This document shows, piece by piece, positions 24,321-36,700 of a stretch of DNA of 64,000 bases. Below the pieces are notes generated by a model. The model saw only the letters and a list, made by a program, of their open reading frames with translations. It searched no databases and was not told the DNA's origin. The stretch spans positions 124,001-188,000 of the forward strand of contig WSUB01000006.1 of the NCBI GenBank assembly GCA_019633425.1. The letters are read 5' to 3'. A program made the translations under genes and the position numbers. Source of the stretch: Tulasnella sp. 424 (Eukaryota > Basidiomycota > Agaricomycetes > Cantharellales > Tulasnellaceae). How positions within the stretch are numbered: the stretch's first letter is position 1; each line of letters opens with the position of its first letter.

Positions 24321-27247
24321 CTACAAATCACGTTCTTGATACGACAGCCGGCTTGCTTCATGATGAGGCAAGGGCTCGACCTTTTGCAGGAATTGGAAAA
24401 TATTTACAGACAGGGAGAGGATAAGGGCTGCAGCGCAAAAAAGTGTGATGACAAGATGAGTTGAGATTTTTGGCGAGGACCAATCCGAAGTAACGGGAGT
24501 GACTGTCTTGTCGTCTTCCTCGACCGGAGCCCCACCCTCGACGAGCTTCGTTCCCTCCTCTAAACCACCAGAGGCTACATACTCATTCCCATGGAACGAG
24601 GTCTCTCGTTGAGATGAGAGGTCGGAGAGGCCTTGTCGTGCCTGTGTATCGCCGGCTACGACGTCCTCGTTTACGCTCGCCTCATTTCCTGTCGGAGGAG
24701 AGATATTGGAGATGTGCGAGAGAATTGCGCGTACTGTGGGCCGGTTCTGCGGGTCAAAGTCCCAACACTGAGGAAGTGTGGAATGGAGAAACCGCAACTG
24801 GACGGTAGATTCCGAACCCACGTCTTCCGCGTCATTAGGAAGAAGCGAGGCAACATCGCCGGGAGGCTCCTTCCGGTCGATAGCCAGGTAGAATTGGACG
24901 TCCCCAGTGATCTCGGCATATGGTATCCGGCCCGTCAATACCTATAAGTGAACACCACCCCCCTCAGCAACCGACAAATCAGAGGATTAAGCACGCGCAT
25001 AACATACCTCAAAAACAGTGCAAGCCCACGCCCAAACATCGCTCTCTAGATTGTGCCTGCAGTCAGTTTCCAAAAGAAGCTCGGGGCTCATGTATCGCGG
25101 AGTGCCTTTGAGGGTCGTCGTTGTAGCCAAACCCGACATGCCACCTGGACCACTGACGAAGGAAGCCAGCCCGAAGTCGCACAAGACGGCGTTCATATGC
25201 AAATCTAGCAGGACGTTGGCCTGAGAAAATTTCAGCTCAATGGGTCGGTGCATAGATAAAATAGCACTCACCGGTTTGAGGTCCGCATGGCATATAGCAG
25301 GATCGAAATTATGAAGGCATGCGAGCCCAGCAGTGATTCCCTTCATCTGCAAATCAAAATAAGTTCAGAGACCGATTGCTTACGGTTTGGGGTTAATGCT
25401 CACGAATGCGAGCCTTTGCTCAATATCAGGCTTGTAGCGCTCGATGTAATCCAACACATTGCCATTGGTCATTAGTGCAGAGATGAGCAGCGGTGCTTCG
25501 TATTTCTCATCCAAGTAGTAACCAATGAGCTCAACAACGTTTGGATGTTTGATTTTGGCCCATATGTTCAGTTCCCTTGCCAGACGCTAGAGAAATGTCG
25601 TTAGTCCAACGTGGATGGGATCATTTGAATCCCTTGTACCGACCTTCGCTAGTCGAACACGTTCTCCGCGGGTCCCCACCGCCTTCAGCCTCTTGACCGC
25701 GACATCTCGTGGGCTCGACGATGCTTCATCCAGAGTGCCCAAAACGACCTCTCCGTAATTCCCTTCACCGAGTGCGGAACGCTCGACGATATACAGGCGC
25801 TCTGGAGGGATCAAGAGGTGGGCCAGCTCTTCGAGTGTGGCCTTGCATTGGATCAGAAGTCAATTACCGTGTTTGTTCTCGATAACCTGAAACACGCACC
25901 ACTACAGAATCCCCGGCATCATCCTCAAAAGAAAACATGAACACTTGGCGGCGGAGGAGAGAGATTGAAGGCCGCTTCTTTGGCTCGTACTCCCAACAGA
26001 GAGGTAGGTAGGAGTGTAATAACCTCAATGTGGATGCATACTCCGGTTTAGGAGCATTGGGAACAAGACTAAGGAGGATGTCGGGCTGTCCGGGAGCTTT
26101 GCGTTGAATGATGGAGTTGAGAACCTGAACGTCTCCTTCACGGTCGGCAAATGGCCGTTTGTTGGTGATAATCTGACCAGCGAGGGATGAGTGACGTCAG
26201 GGTGAGCAACCAGCTTGGTCTAACACGTTATTCCGGAATGCACTTACTTCGAAAGCAACGCATCCCCAAGACCAGACATCACTTGCAATTATTTCCGCCT
26301 CGTCCAGCAGCTTTTCTGGGCTTGCGTATCTGAATCCCTCCTTAAGGATGCCAAACATCGTCTGTACTTCCAAATCAGTCAGAACTGCGTTGAAATTCTC
26401 GTCAATCAGTATGCTGCGCTGGGAGTGCTGTTAGTCAAGGTTACCATGTATGTAGGAATGCACAGAGAAGGAATCACCGGATTTAAACTCTTGTGGCAAA
26501 CTGGTGGACTTTGACTATGTAGGTAGTCTAACCCGGCTGCCACATCCCGGGCCTCCCGAGACAAAAAAAATGAAAAGAAATTCAACTTGAATACGGAAGT
26601 AATTCACTCACAAATCCGAGTCGCTGAGCTACTCCCACCGGTGTATCTCGCTTGAGAAACTCCCGTATATTGCCATTGATTAAATAAGGCGAGATTAGTT
26701 GCTCGATCTCGTTCTCGTGCTTTAGAGTGTAGCCTAGAAGTCCAAGCACATTCGGATGCTTTAGGTCCTTCCAGACCTGGATGAATTTGGCAATTGTCTG
26801 GGAAAGAGGTTTGAGTTAGGGCAAGTCGAAGAAACTGGCCCTTCCGCAACACTGACCAAGGTGCTCGGAGGTTCGTAAGATCTGCTACGGAAATTTTGAA
26901 TTCGTCTCACGGTCACGCTCCTTGGGAATTGAGAGGCTTCGTCTAGTGTCGCTAAGAATGTCTCGAACCATTGATTACTGGCGAGAGCTTCTCCCACAAC
27001 CGTTAGCCGTTCACGAGCCACGACGAGATGAGCGGTATCGTCCAATATCGCTTTCTATAAAGGCAACCAAGGTCTGATCCTGTCCCTCTTGACGCGGAAA
27101 CGGTACACCCACCAGCTCGCTCACTTCGGCAGTTGTGGGCTCGTCCGATGAGGCAACTGGTTCAAGAGTGACTGCCAGACTCGCAGGAGAGGACTCGCCC
27201 GAGTCTGTTGATGGTGGTGTTGCGAATGATACTCTTGCTGTGGCCAT
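24321..27247 (-). CDS. K5: pseudokinase-kinase tandem protein, short linker
   Basis: Intact-looking copy starting MATARVSFATPPSTDSGESS. Domain 1 has no Gly loop (EALASNQWFETFLATL) and a degenerate catalytic loop near 26490. Its αF end EVSAFRNN joins to the ITNKRPF exon across a 50-base-class intron. Domain 2 has GEGNYGEVVLG (about 25765), VAVK, HADLKP (25280), DFG (about 25175), GTPRYMSPE and DVWAWAC. The C-terminal exon (24321-24938) is about 60 residues shorter than in its neighbours because most of the acidic linker between …GLEEGTKLVE and …VEEDDKTV is deleted in frame. The membrane segment (LVITLFCAAALILSLSVNIF, about 24400-24460) remains. The kinase is predicted active, anchored and cytosol-facing. 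Confidence 0.78.
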
Positions 27248-27462
27248 TGTAGAGGTGATGCTTGTGGTTGAGAGAGGGAGAGGGTATGATCTATTCCTGC
27301 GTGTGTGAATTCAACCTCGAGGCCGCGAGAAGCGCCTTCGATGACATCGAGCGCCCACGTGGAGTCCGGCACGCACTGCCCTCATCTCTCTCCTTATGGA
27401 GTTATCAGCGTGCTCGAAAACCGTCCACCGCTTCAAGAGCCCGAAGTTGCACCCAGAGCCCG
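27248..27462 (-). promoter_or_regulatory. Truncated upstream region of K5
   Basis: Only about 215 bases of the gene-proximal upstream module remain, ending within 'gcacccagagcccggag'. From there the sequence becomes kinase coding DNA of K6. The TATA-like box and distal CT tract are gone, so K5 must rely on another promoter or be silent. Confidence 0.5.
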
Positions 27463-28623
27463 GAGACAAGACTAAGGAGCATGTCGGGCTGCCCAGGAGC
27501 TTTGCGTTGAAAGATGGAGCTGAGAACCTGACTGTCTCCTGCACCACCGTCAAATGGCAGTTTGTCGGTAAGAATCTGATAAGAGAGGGATGAACGTTAG
27601 GGTGAGCAACCAGCTTGATCCAACACGTTATTCCGGAATGCACTTGCTTCTAAAGCAACACATCCCCAAGCCCAGACATCACTTGCAACTGTTGTCGGCT
27701 CCCCCAACACCTTTTCCGGGCTTATATATCTGAATTCACTCCAAAGGCCTGGATACAGTCTATTCAGTTCAAAATCAATCAGAACTGCATTGAAATTCTC
27801 GTCAATCAGTATTCGACTCTGGGAGTGCCGTTAGTCAGGGTGTGTGCCATATGTACAGACATGCACAAAAAAGTGATCACCGGGTCCAAACTGCCATGGC
27901 AAACCGATGGATCTTGACTATGCAGGTAGTCTAACCCGGCTGCCACATCCCGGACCTTCCGGTGCAAAAATTGAAAATTTCACTTTGGAGATATGAAAGT
28001 GATTCACTCACAAACCCGAGTCGCTGAGCCACTGCCACTGGAGCTTGATCGAGAAAATCCCGGATATAGCGATTGATCAAATAAGGCGAGATTAGTAGGT
28101 CGATCTCGTTCTCGTGTTTAAGAGTGTAGCCTAGAAGTCCAAGCACATTCGGATGCTTTAGGTCCTTCCAGACATGGATGAATTTGGCAATGTCCTGGGG
28201 GAGAGGCTTGAGTCAGAGCAAATAGATCAAACTAGCTCGTCCGCGACACTGACCAGAGTGCTCGAAAGGTGTATTCGAGTTTGTCTCACGGTCACTTTCC
28301 TTGGCGATTGAGAAGCTTCGTCGAGTGTTGCTAAGAATATCTCGAACCATAGAGTACGGACGAGAGCTTCTCCTCCAACTGTTAGCCGTTCCCGAGTGAC
28401 GAGATGAGCGGTATCGTCCAATGTCGCATTCTATGCAGGCAATCGGGGTCTGATCTTGTCGCACCAGACGAGCAAACGGTACACCCACCGGCTCGCTCGG
28501 TTCGCCGGGGGCTATCTCGTCCGACGAGGCAACTGGTTCAAGAGTGACCGCCGGACTTGCAGGAGAGGACTCACCCGAGTCAGTTGATGGTGCCGTTACG
28601 AATGATACTCTTGCCGTGGCCAT
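27463..28623 (-). pseudogene. K6: kinase gene cut off after the first domain
   Basis: The copy starts MATARVSFVTAPSTDSGESS and reads through the pseudokinase domain: LATLDEASQSPRKVTVRQ, ISPYLINRYIRDFL, catalytic-loop region at about 27890, SILIDENF-type strand, DVWAWGC and an ILTDKLPF-type exon. At about 27463, within the codons for …RKAPGQPDMLLSL, it breaks and continues into the K5 upstream module. The second kinase domain, linker and membrane segment are absent. Short shared sequence at the junction (cccggagaca / cgggaacaaga) points to illegitimate recombination. If transcribed it would give a free pseudokinase domain with an abnormal end. Confidence 0.75.
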
Positions 28624-29359
28624 TGTAGAAGTGATGCTGGTGGTTGAGAGAGGGGGAGGGGTATGATCCTGCCGTTCCTTGTTGACGTGAACGTGAACCT
28701 CGAGGCGGCGATAGAAGTGGCTGGATCAAGCGCACGCACTGCCCCCATCTCACTCTTACAGAGTTTACCGGCGTGCTCGAACCGTCCGTCCACCAAAAGC
28801 CTCTAGTTGCACTCAGAGCCCGGAAGGGAGATGACCTGAAAGTATGTATATTTGGTTACAAAAAAAGGCAAACGAGGAAAAAAGGTACTTCGATAATACT
28901 TGAGGAACCAGCGGAGAAACGGGCAAAACATGAAGAGGGGGGAGAAATAGACCACGGGATACGAGAAGGAACGGAGAGATACGGCGGAGCAGAAACAAGG
29001 AGCGGGCGGCAAAAGATGAGGTCGTGTCGAGGGAATAGTAGCAAGAGTAAGAGTCGAAATTGAACCATGGGCAGATTGAGAGAGGGAGAAGAAATGCGAT
29101 AATAAAACTGACGGGGTTGGTAAAATTCGAAACGCTCCAAGGCATGCGTGTCCAGGGGGTGGGAGTAAACAACTGATACGAGTATCGTAGGAAATAATAG
29201 CAAAAGAAAGACCAAAAGGAGAACGCTTGAAGAGTTGAATGAGAATAGAGAATGGCGCGTTAGTCACGAGGAAGGACGATACAGACGATTTTACAGACGA
29301 CGTGATTCCCCACTCACCGGAGTAAAAATATCAGACGGAAAAGGACCAACACAAGCGCG
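28624..29359 (-). promoter_or_regulatory. Upstream module of K6
   Basis: Full-length module: gene-proximal block, 'agtatgtatatttggttac' box (28841-28859), then CT-rich minus strand to about 29220. Overlapping minus-strand ORFs of 119-154 codons in this stretch consist mostly of F, S, P and L, are conserved among modules only as DNA, and are not supported as genes. Confidence 0.5.
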
Positions 29360-30650
29360 CAGAAAGTATCCCTGAATCCCGTAGCACGCTCTGTATTATT
29401 GTCTCTTTTACTGCAGCAAAGACAAGTCGAATTCGTGACCGTCACGGCGCACGCCCCGAGTCAGCGAACATGAACGGCGTGTTTTACCCAAATATTCGAG
29501 GTGTCGGTAGCCTGCGGATAAACGCTCCACTTCACCCTATTCTCTTGCGCAAACCTCCACAGAATATACTTGACCGCTTTGTTGATATCCGGCCCACCAG
29601 GAGATGCCTCTCCAACGGCACCTTCGGGCAACCTGGCGTTAAACACGTCAATCTTGTTCAAGAACAGGATGAACGACGTCCTCAAAAACCATCTCGTGTT
29701 GATCACGGACTCAAAGAGTACGAGAGACTCGGCAATTCGGTTTTGTTCTTTTTCTTCGAAGAGGCCGAGGACTTGGTCGTATTCGGATAAGGCGACGCAG
29801 AAGACGATGGACCCGACGGTTTCGAAGCCGTGGATCTATTTTTTTTTACGTTCGGAGCGTTGATCGTCGACGTCGAAAGTGCTGCACGTTAATTGGCCGT
29901 CAGAAACGAGGTTTAGAATGGCGATGCGAGGTGTTAAACTCGCACTATAACGACGGCCAGCCTCTGCTCAACCTCATCTCGCTTATTCCCGGCGGCTTTG
30001 CCCTCGCTCTAGCACGATGCTGCTCTCGTTTGATACGTAATCCCTCAGAGTGATCCATTCGTATGAGATAAGGAATAACTTGCTGAGTTCGTGAGTTGAA
30101 ATCTGGAACGGTGGTCCATGATAGTGGGGATGAAGGGGTCCGTCCTTCATGGGTTGCGTTGTCGAAGCCTGATGCGAGACGAAACGATGGCTTGGACTCG
30201 ACTTCGTACTTGAGACTTTGCGCTGGGCATAGTTGGCGTACGGGGAGGTGTGGGGGCGGGGTTTGTGTGGTCGTTGATGTTGAGAGCTGCAAAGGACGTC
30301 GGTGGGGAGCACGGATATAGTGGGTCAGTCTAGATTGAACGGGAGCCACAACGCCGCCGCCGCGTGCAGTGAGGAGAGACGCACTCTATTAATCCCTTCA
30401 GCACAATCTACACCAATCTTCCTCATAGCCAACACAATGTCCTTCGCTGGTTCGACGAGGTTCTTGTATGGAACGAGACAGATACGTTCGGCTCGTTGTG
30501 CAAAGTACCTCCACTGCGGCAAATGATCTTCGTTGTTTGACGGTCGTGCTCTTGCCGGATTCGCTGGAGCCTGGTTTTGAATTCAGCATACTGTGTATGC
30601 GTCGGTTGCATGTGGGGTTAGCGTTCGGAGCGAATACTGGGAGGCGTTGG
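29360..30650 (-). pseudogene. G-alpha copy G7: degenerate
   Basis: Exon 2 keeps a near-normal P-loop (GSSESGKSTTVKQ, about 30540-30580) but shifts frame directly after it. The switch-I exon (about 30000-30220) is broken. The G4 exon (29510-29720) has FLNKIDVF but has lost about nine residues before GGPDINKA. The last exon (about 29365-29430) no longer reads …GIL with a stop. Exon 1 is absent. Confidence 0.7.
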
Positions 30651-31136
30651 ACACCGGCGAGCGAGGCACATCTGAGGGGGTTACCACGCGAGAAGCCGCG
30701 GGGTCGCATCTCTTCCTTGCGCTTGACCTTCCCAGCTGGCGTGACCGATACCAGGCGAGGGAGTGTATATATAGGTCATAGCTCACTCTCAAAAGCGCTA
30801 TAAGAGGTTTTACGAAGGAGAGGCAGACTTGGCGACGACTTTGGAACGCTTTTCGATCTCCGCGGCTGGCACGTGAGGGCGTTGGTCTGCTTTCCCAGCA
30901 TGCCATCGAGGGCGCCGCATGATACGCTGTGCAGGGTCGCGAATTTAATATTCCGGACTACTAGCTGTTAGATATATAGCGTTTGAAGAAGAACGCAAGA
31001 AGCTATTCCACTTTATAAATTTCATCAATCTCGTTCTAGTCGCCTCGGAGTAAAAATTCGCAGAAGACGATGATGCAAAGGAGAAGCATAGCCGGAGCAA
31101 GTAGTAGTAAACGGAACATGTGTACAAAGAAGCAAC
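30651..31136. other. Array spacer between K7 stop and G7
   Basis: No gene is seen. The segment contains the plus-strand 'gagggagtgtatatatagg' stretch (30758-30776) and the usual spacer blocks. From about 30930 it resembles the spacer after K9 (41.9-42.1 kb), in line with K7 and K9 being close relatives. Confidence 0.5.
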
Positions 31137-34100
31137 CTACAAATCACGTTCCTGGTAACTTGCTCGGGTTGCTTCTCTGACCCGTAGAGGCAAAGGATCG
31201 ACCTTTCGCAGGACTAGTATGAAGAACATGTTGGCTAATAAAGAAAGGGTGCACACAATGCACACGGCGACTAAGATAAGAGTTTGAGCTGAGATATTGA
31301 GCGCAGAGCGATCTGAAGTGATCGAGGGGATTTTCGGATCGTCGTCTTCAAATCGTGCTTCACTATCGACGTCCCCCTTGATTGCTGTTCCGGCCTGGCC
31401 GACCATCGGATTTGTCTCATTGACTACTTCGCCTTCGAGATGAGCTACTGCCGGTATATCTTGCTGATCTTCTTGAGCACTCTTGACTCCCGCGCAGTTA
31501 CCGGATGGATCCTCCGGAGTCTCGGCGAGCTTCGTTCCTTCCTCTAATCCACCAGATGCGATGTCTTCATTGAATGATGTCTCCTGTCGAGAAGGAGGAT
31601 CCCAGAGGACCTGCTGTGCCTGCGTATCGCCAGATGCGACGTCCTTGCTCTCGCTGGTCTCGACTCCTGGCTGACGGAAGGAGTCGGGGAGTTGCGAAAG
31701 AAGCGCGTTTATTGCTGATCCGGCCTGGCCAACCATCGGATTTGTCTCATTGACTACTTCGCCTTCGGGATGAGCTACTGCCGGTATATCTTGCTTATCT
31801 TCTTGAGCGCTCTTGATTCCCGCGCAGTTCCCGGACGGATCTGGAGTCCTGGCGAGCTTCGTTCCTTCCTCTAATCCACCAGATACGAGGTCTTCATCCC
31901 CATTGAATGAGGTCTCCTGTCGAGAAGAGGGATCGGAGAGGATGTTCTGTGCTTGCGTATCGCCGGATGCGACGTCCTTGCTCCCACTGGTCGCGACTCC
32001 TGGCTAAGGAGAGGAGTCGGAGAGCTGCGAAAGAAGCGCGCATATCAGGGGCCGGCTTTGAGGGTCAAAGTCCCAACACTGAGGAAGTATGGAAGCGAGG
32101 AGCCGCAAGGTGAGGGCAGATTCCGATTTCACAACTTCCGCGGCGTTAGGCAGCAAGAGGGCAACATCGCCGGGAATTTCCCCCTGGTTGATAGCCAGGT
32201 AGAATTGAACGTCGCCAGTGATCTCGGCATAGGGGATCCGGCCTGTTAATACCTAGAAAGTGAACACGCCCCTTAGCACAAGTCCGAGGATTGAACGCAA
32301 GCATGATATACCTGGAAAACGGTGCAACCCCACGCCCATACGTCGCTCTCAAGATTATGCTTGCAATCACTATGCATGAGAAGCTCGGGGCTCATGTATC
32401 GTGGAGTGCCTTTGAGGCTCGTTGTCGTCGCCAAACCCGCCTGACCAGCCGAACCACTGACGAACGAAGCCAATCCGAAGTCGCACAAGACCGCGTTCAT
32501 TTGCAAATCTATTAGTACGTTGGCCTACCGAAAATTTCAGCTCTGTGGGTCGTTGGACGGACAGGGCACCACTCACTGGTTTCAGATCCGCATGGCATAT
32601 AGCGGGATCGAAATCATGAAGGCATGCGAGCCCAGCAGTGATGCCCTCCACCTGCAAATCAAACAAGTTCAGAGACCGATCTCTTACGGTTCGGAATTTA
32701 GGCTCACAAACCCGATTCTTTGCTCAATATCAGGCTTGTAGTGCTCGATGTAATCCAGCACGTTGCCATTGGTCATGAGGGCCGAGATCAGTAGTGGAGC
32801 TTCATATTTTTCGTCCAGGTAGTAGCCAATGAGCTCTACAACGTTCGAATGCTTGATTTTAGCCCATATGTTCAGCTCCCTTGCCAGACGCTATAGAAAC
32901 GTCGTTAGTCTAACGTAGACAGGGTGTTGTGAATCACTTCTACCGACCTTCGCTAGTCGAACACGTTCTCCGCGGGTCCCTACCGCCTTCAGCCTCTTGA
33001 CCGCGACATCTCGTGGGGTCGACGATGCTTCGTCTAGAGTGCCCAAAACGACCTCTCCGTAATTCCCTTCACCGAGTTCGGAACGCTCAACGATACGCAG
33101 GCGCTCTGGAGGGATCAAGAGGTGGGCCAGCTCTTCGAGTGTTGCCTTGGATTGGATCAGAAATTAATTACCGTGTTTATTATCCCGACCTGAAACACGT
33201 ACCACTACAGAATCCCCAACATCATCCTCGAAAGAAAACATGAACACTTGGCGGCGAAGGAGAGAGATCGGAGGCCGCTTATTTGGCTCGTACTCCCAAC
33301 AGAGAGGGAGGTAGGAGTATAATAACCTCAATGTGGATGCATACTCCGGTTTAGGAGCGTCGGGAACAAGACTAAGGAGCATGTCTGGCTGTCCAGGAGC
33401 TTTGCGTTGAAAAATGGAGCTGATGTAGCCAAACATCCCTTCACTCTCGTCAAATGGCGGTTTGTTGGTGAGAATCTGATCAGAGAGGGATGAACGTCGG
33501 GGTAAGCGGCTAGCCTGATTAAATACGTTATTCCGGAATGCACTTGCTTCGAAAGCAGCGCATCCCCAAGCCCAGACATCACTTCCAACACTTCCCAAAT
33601 CGTCCAAAAAGATTTCCGGGCTTCTATATCTGTCTCCATCAGTATAGCTAAGATTCGTATTCTGCGGCCTACAATCAAGCAGAACTGCATTGAGATTCTC
33701 GCCAATCAGTATGCCGCGCTGGAAGTGCCGTTAGTCAAGGGTGTCATATATATAGACATTCACAGGAAATTGATCACCGGGTCTAAACTCCCATAGCAAA
33801 CTGGTGGACTTTGACTATGCAGGTAGTCTAACCCGGCTGCCACGTCCCGAACCTTCCGATGCAAAAAAAAATGAAAATTTCTCTTTGGAGAAATGGAAGT
33901 GATTCACTCACAAATCCAAGTCGCTGAGCTACTCCCACTGAAGTTTGGTTGAGAAAATCCCAGAGATTGCCATTGATCAAGTAAGGTGAGATTAGTTGGT
34001 CGATCATGTTCTCGTGTAGGGTGTAGCCTAGAAGTCCAAGGACATTCGGATGCTTTAGGTCCTTCCACACCTTGACGAATTGGGCATTTTGCTGGGGGAG

Positions 34101-34475
34101 AGGCTGGTGTCAGAGCAAATAGACCAAACTGGCCCTTCCGCAACGCTGACCAGGATAATCGAAGGTTCGCCTCGCCTGCGATAGAAATTTCGAACTCGTT
34201 TCACAGTCACGTTCCTTGACGATTGGGAAGCTTCGTCTAGTGTCGCTAAGAATGTCTTGAACATTGGATAACTGGCGAGAGCGTCTCCCACAACCGCTTG
34301 ACGTTCAGGAGCAACGACGAGATGAGCGGTATCGTCCAATATGACTTTCTATGAAGGCAACCAAGGTCTGATCTTGTCGTTGTAGACGAGCAAACGGTAC
34401 ACCCACCAGCTCGCTCAGTTCGGCAGCTGTGGGCTCCATCAGATGCCTGTGGTACGCCGACATGCTTGAAATCAT
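31137..34475 (-). pseudogene. K7: tandem kinase gene with premature stop in the linker
   Basis: The start matching other copies is lost (ATA for ATG) and a TAG follows, but a new in-frame Met exists (MISSMSAYHRH at 34475 or MSAYHRH at 34463) that joins the conserved TAAELSEL. Domain 1 is degenerate. Domain 2 has GEGNYGEVVLG (about 33075), VAVK, HADLKP (32590), DFG (about 32480) and GTPRYMSPE. The linker is internally duplicated (31485-31740 and 31810-32000). At about 32004 a CAG-to-TAG change creates a stop just after the kinase domain, before both linker repeats and the transmembrane segment (about 31210-31290). Translation would yield a soluble two-domain protein; the rest is open but unreachable. 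Confidence 0.72.
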
Positions 34476-35304
34476 GGGGGACTACCTCGAGTCTGGTAAT
34501 CGTGGTGTTCCAAACAATACTCTTGCGGTGACTATTGTAGAGGTGCCGCTGGTGGTTGAGAGAAAAGAAGGTACGAGCTATTTCCTGCCCTTCCTCAGGA
34601 CGTGAGCCTCGAGGCGGCGATAGAAGTGGCTTTGATCGATCAAGCGCTCACTAGTCCGGCATGCCCTCATCTCCCACTTTACGGGTCTACCGGCGTGCTC
34701 GAACCGTCCACCCACCAAAAGCCTTAAGTTGCACCCAGGGCCCGGAGAGAAAATGACCTGAAAGTATGTATATATGGTTACAAAAAAAAAGGCAAACGAG
34801 CAAAAGTACTTCGATAATACTTGCGGAACCAGCGGAGAAACGGACGAGAGGCATGAAGAGGGGGGGAGAAATAGACCATGGGATACGAAAAAGGAGAGAT
34901 AAGGAGGGCAGGAACAAGGAGCGGGCGGCAAAAAGGGTGAAGTCGTGTCGAGGGGGATAGTAGCAAGGGATAAGAGTGGAAATTGAAACCATGGGCAGAT
35001 TGAGAGAGAGAGAGGGAGAAGAATGCGATAATAAAACCGGCGGGGGTTGGGTAAAAAAAACGTCAAAAAGGGCATGTGTGTCGAGGGGTGAGGGGGAGCA
35101 AAAACCAACTAATACGAGTATCGTAGGAAATAATAGCAAGAGAAGGACCAAAGGGAGAACACTTTGGGACGGTAGCGTGTTAGTCACGGATAAGAACGGT
35201 AACGAACTCGAGTAACCCCCACTCACCGAAAAGACGTAAAACGTGTAAATATTAGACAACAAAAACCAACAGGAGACGCGCCAGAAAAAGAAAGAAAAAG
35301 AAAA
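34476..35304 (-). promoter_or_regulatory. Upstream module of K7
   Basis: Full-length module: relic of the old N-terminal codons (34476-34530), gene-proximal block, 'agtatgtatatatggttac' box (34762-34780), and CT-rich minus strand to about 35160. It is very close in sequence to the K9 and K10 modules. Confidence 0.5.
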
Positions 35305-36700
35305 TCATAGGATTCCTGAATCCCGTAGCGCGTTCTGTAATATTGTCTCTTTTACTGCGGCAAAGACAAGTCGAATCTACGTAACGTAACCGCGCACGGG
35401 CCAAGTCAGCAAAACGAGCAGCAACCTCCGCTCAAAGAGAGACAGGACTCACATTCGAGGTGTCTGTGGCCTGCGTTAAACTAAGAGAGGGTCAAGCGAG
35501 GCCTGGTCAGTCGCGCCGCTCTCGTCCACAACCCCAAATAAAACTCATTGCGGATACACGCTCAACCTCGCCCTATTCGCCTGCGTAAACCTCCACAAGA
35601 TATACTCGGCCGCCTTATTGATATCCGGTCCACCCGTATACTCGGGGAAATAAATCTCCAACGGCACTTTGGGCAACTTGGCATTAAACACGTCGATCTT
35701 GTTCAAGAACAAGATGATCGACGTCCGCAGGAACCATCTCGAGTTGATCACGGACTCGAAGAGCACAAGAGATTCGGCCATCCGGTTTTGTTCTTTTTCT
35801 TCGAGGAGGACTTGGTCGTATTCGGATAAGGCGACGCAGAAGATGATGGACGTGACGGCTTCGAAGCAGTGGATCCATTTTTTACGTTCGGAGCGTTGAC
35901 CGCCGACGTCGAACATGCTGTACGTTAATTAGCAGTGAGAAACGAGGTGAAGCGGGTGAATTTGGGTTCAACGCACTGTATCGACAGCTTGCCCATGCTA
36001 AACCTCTTCTCGCTAATACCCGTCGTCTTTGCCCTCGCTCTCAGCACATCGCTCTCATTCGGTATGTCATCCCTCTGCGCGATCCGCTGCACCTGGGCGA
36101 GAAACTAGCTGGCCGAGTCCATGAGGTAGAATTCCGACGGGTGGTCCATGACGGTCGCGATGATGGGGTCTTTTCATAGTGAGTCGATGGCGTTGGCGCT
36201 TTCGGGTGAGAGGCGGATGCGTCGGACTCGACTTTGTAATCGAGTATTTGCGCTGCGTGTGTCTGGCGTGATGATGCAAACGTGTGTGGGGTTGGAGTGG
36301 TGGGGGTTCGTTGTTGATGGTTGAAAGGGACGTCGGTGGGGAGCGCGCATCGAAACGTCGGTCAGTCCAGATTGAACGGGGACACAGCGTGCTCGCACAG
36401 TGCCGGGCAACAACGCTACGTGCAGTGAAAGAGAAAACTTACCCTATTAATCCCTTCAACACAATCCACACCAATCTTCTTCATCGCTAGCACGATATCC
36501 TTTGCTGAATCGACGAGGTTCTTGTATACAACGAGACGGAATGCGGCCAGCTCGTCGGGAGTAAGTATATCCGTTCTGATGGATGATCTTCATTTGCTTG
36601 ATGGTCATGCTTTTGCTGGATTCGCCTGAACCTGTTTTTCAGCATATTGCATATGCACCCGTTGCATGTGTGGTTAGGGTCGAGGGAGAATACTGGCAAT
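35305..36700 (-). pseudogene. G-alpha copy G8: best-preserved pseudocopy
   Basis: The large G3/G4 exon (35545-35916) is fully open and nearly identical to the complete gene ([14 protein letters not shown] … [13 protein letters not shown] … VYPQ). The last two exons (…TDTSN, …RDSGIL with stop at 35305) are also good. Upstream lesions kill it: a nonsense change in the switch-I exon (SASYFF read as SAS-stop, about 36105), a 4-base deletion near SDASFRL (about 36212), and a 4-base insertion after the P-loop (GGGAGTAAGTATA, about 36560). The P-loop reads GSGESSKSMT. Exon 1 is absent. Confidence 0.78.
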
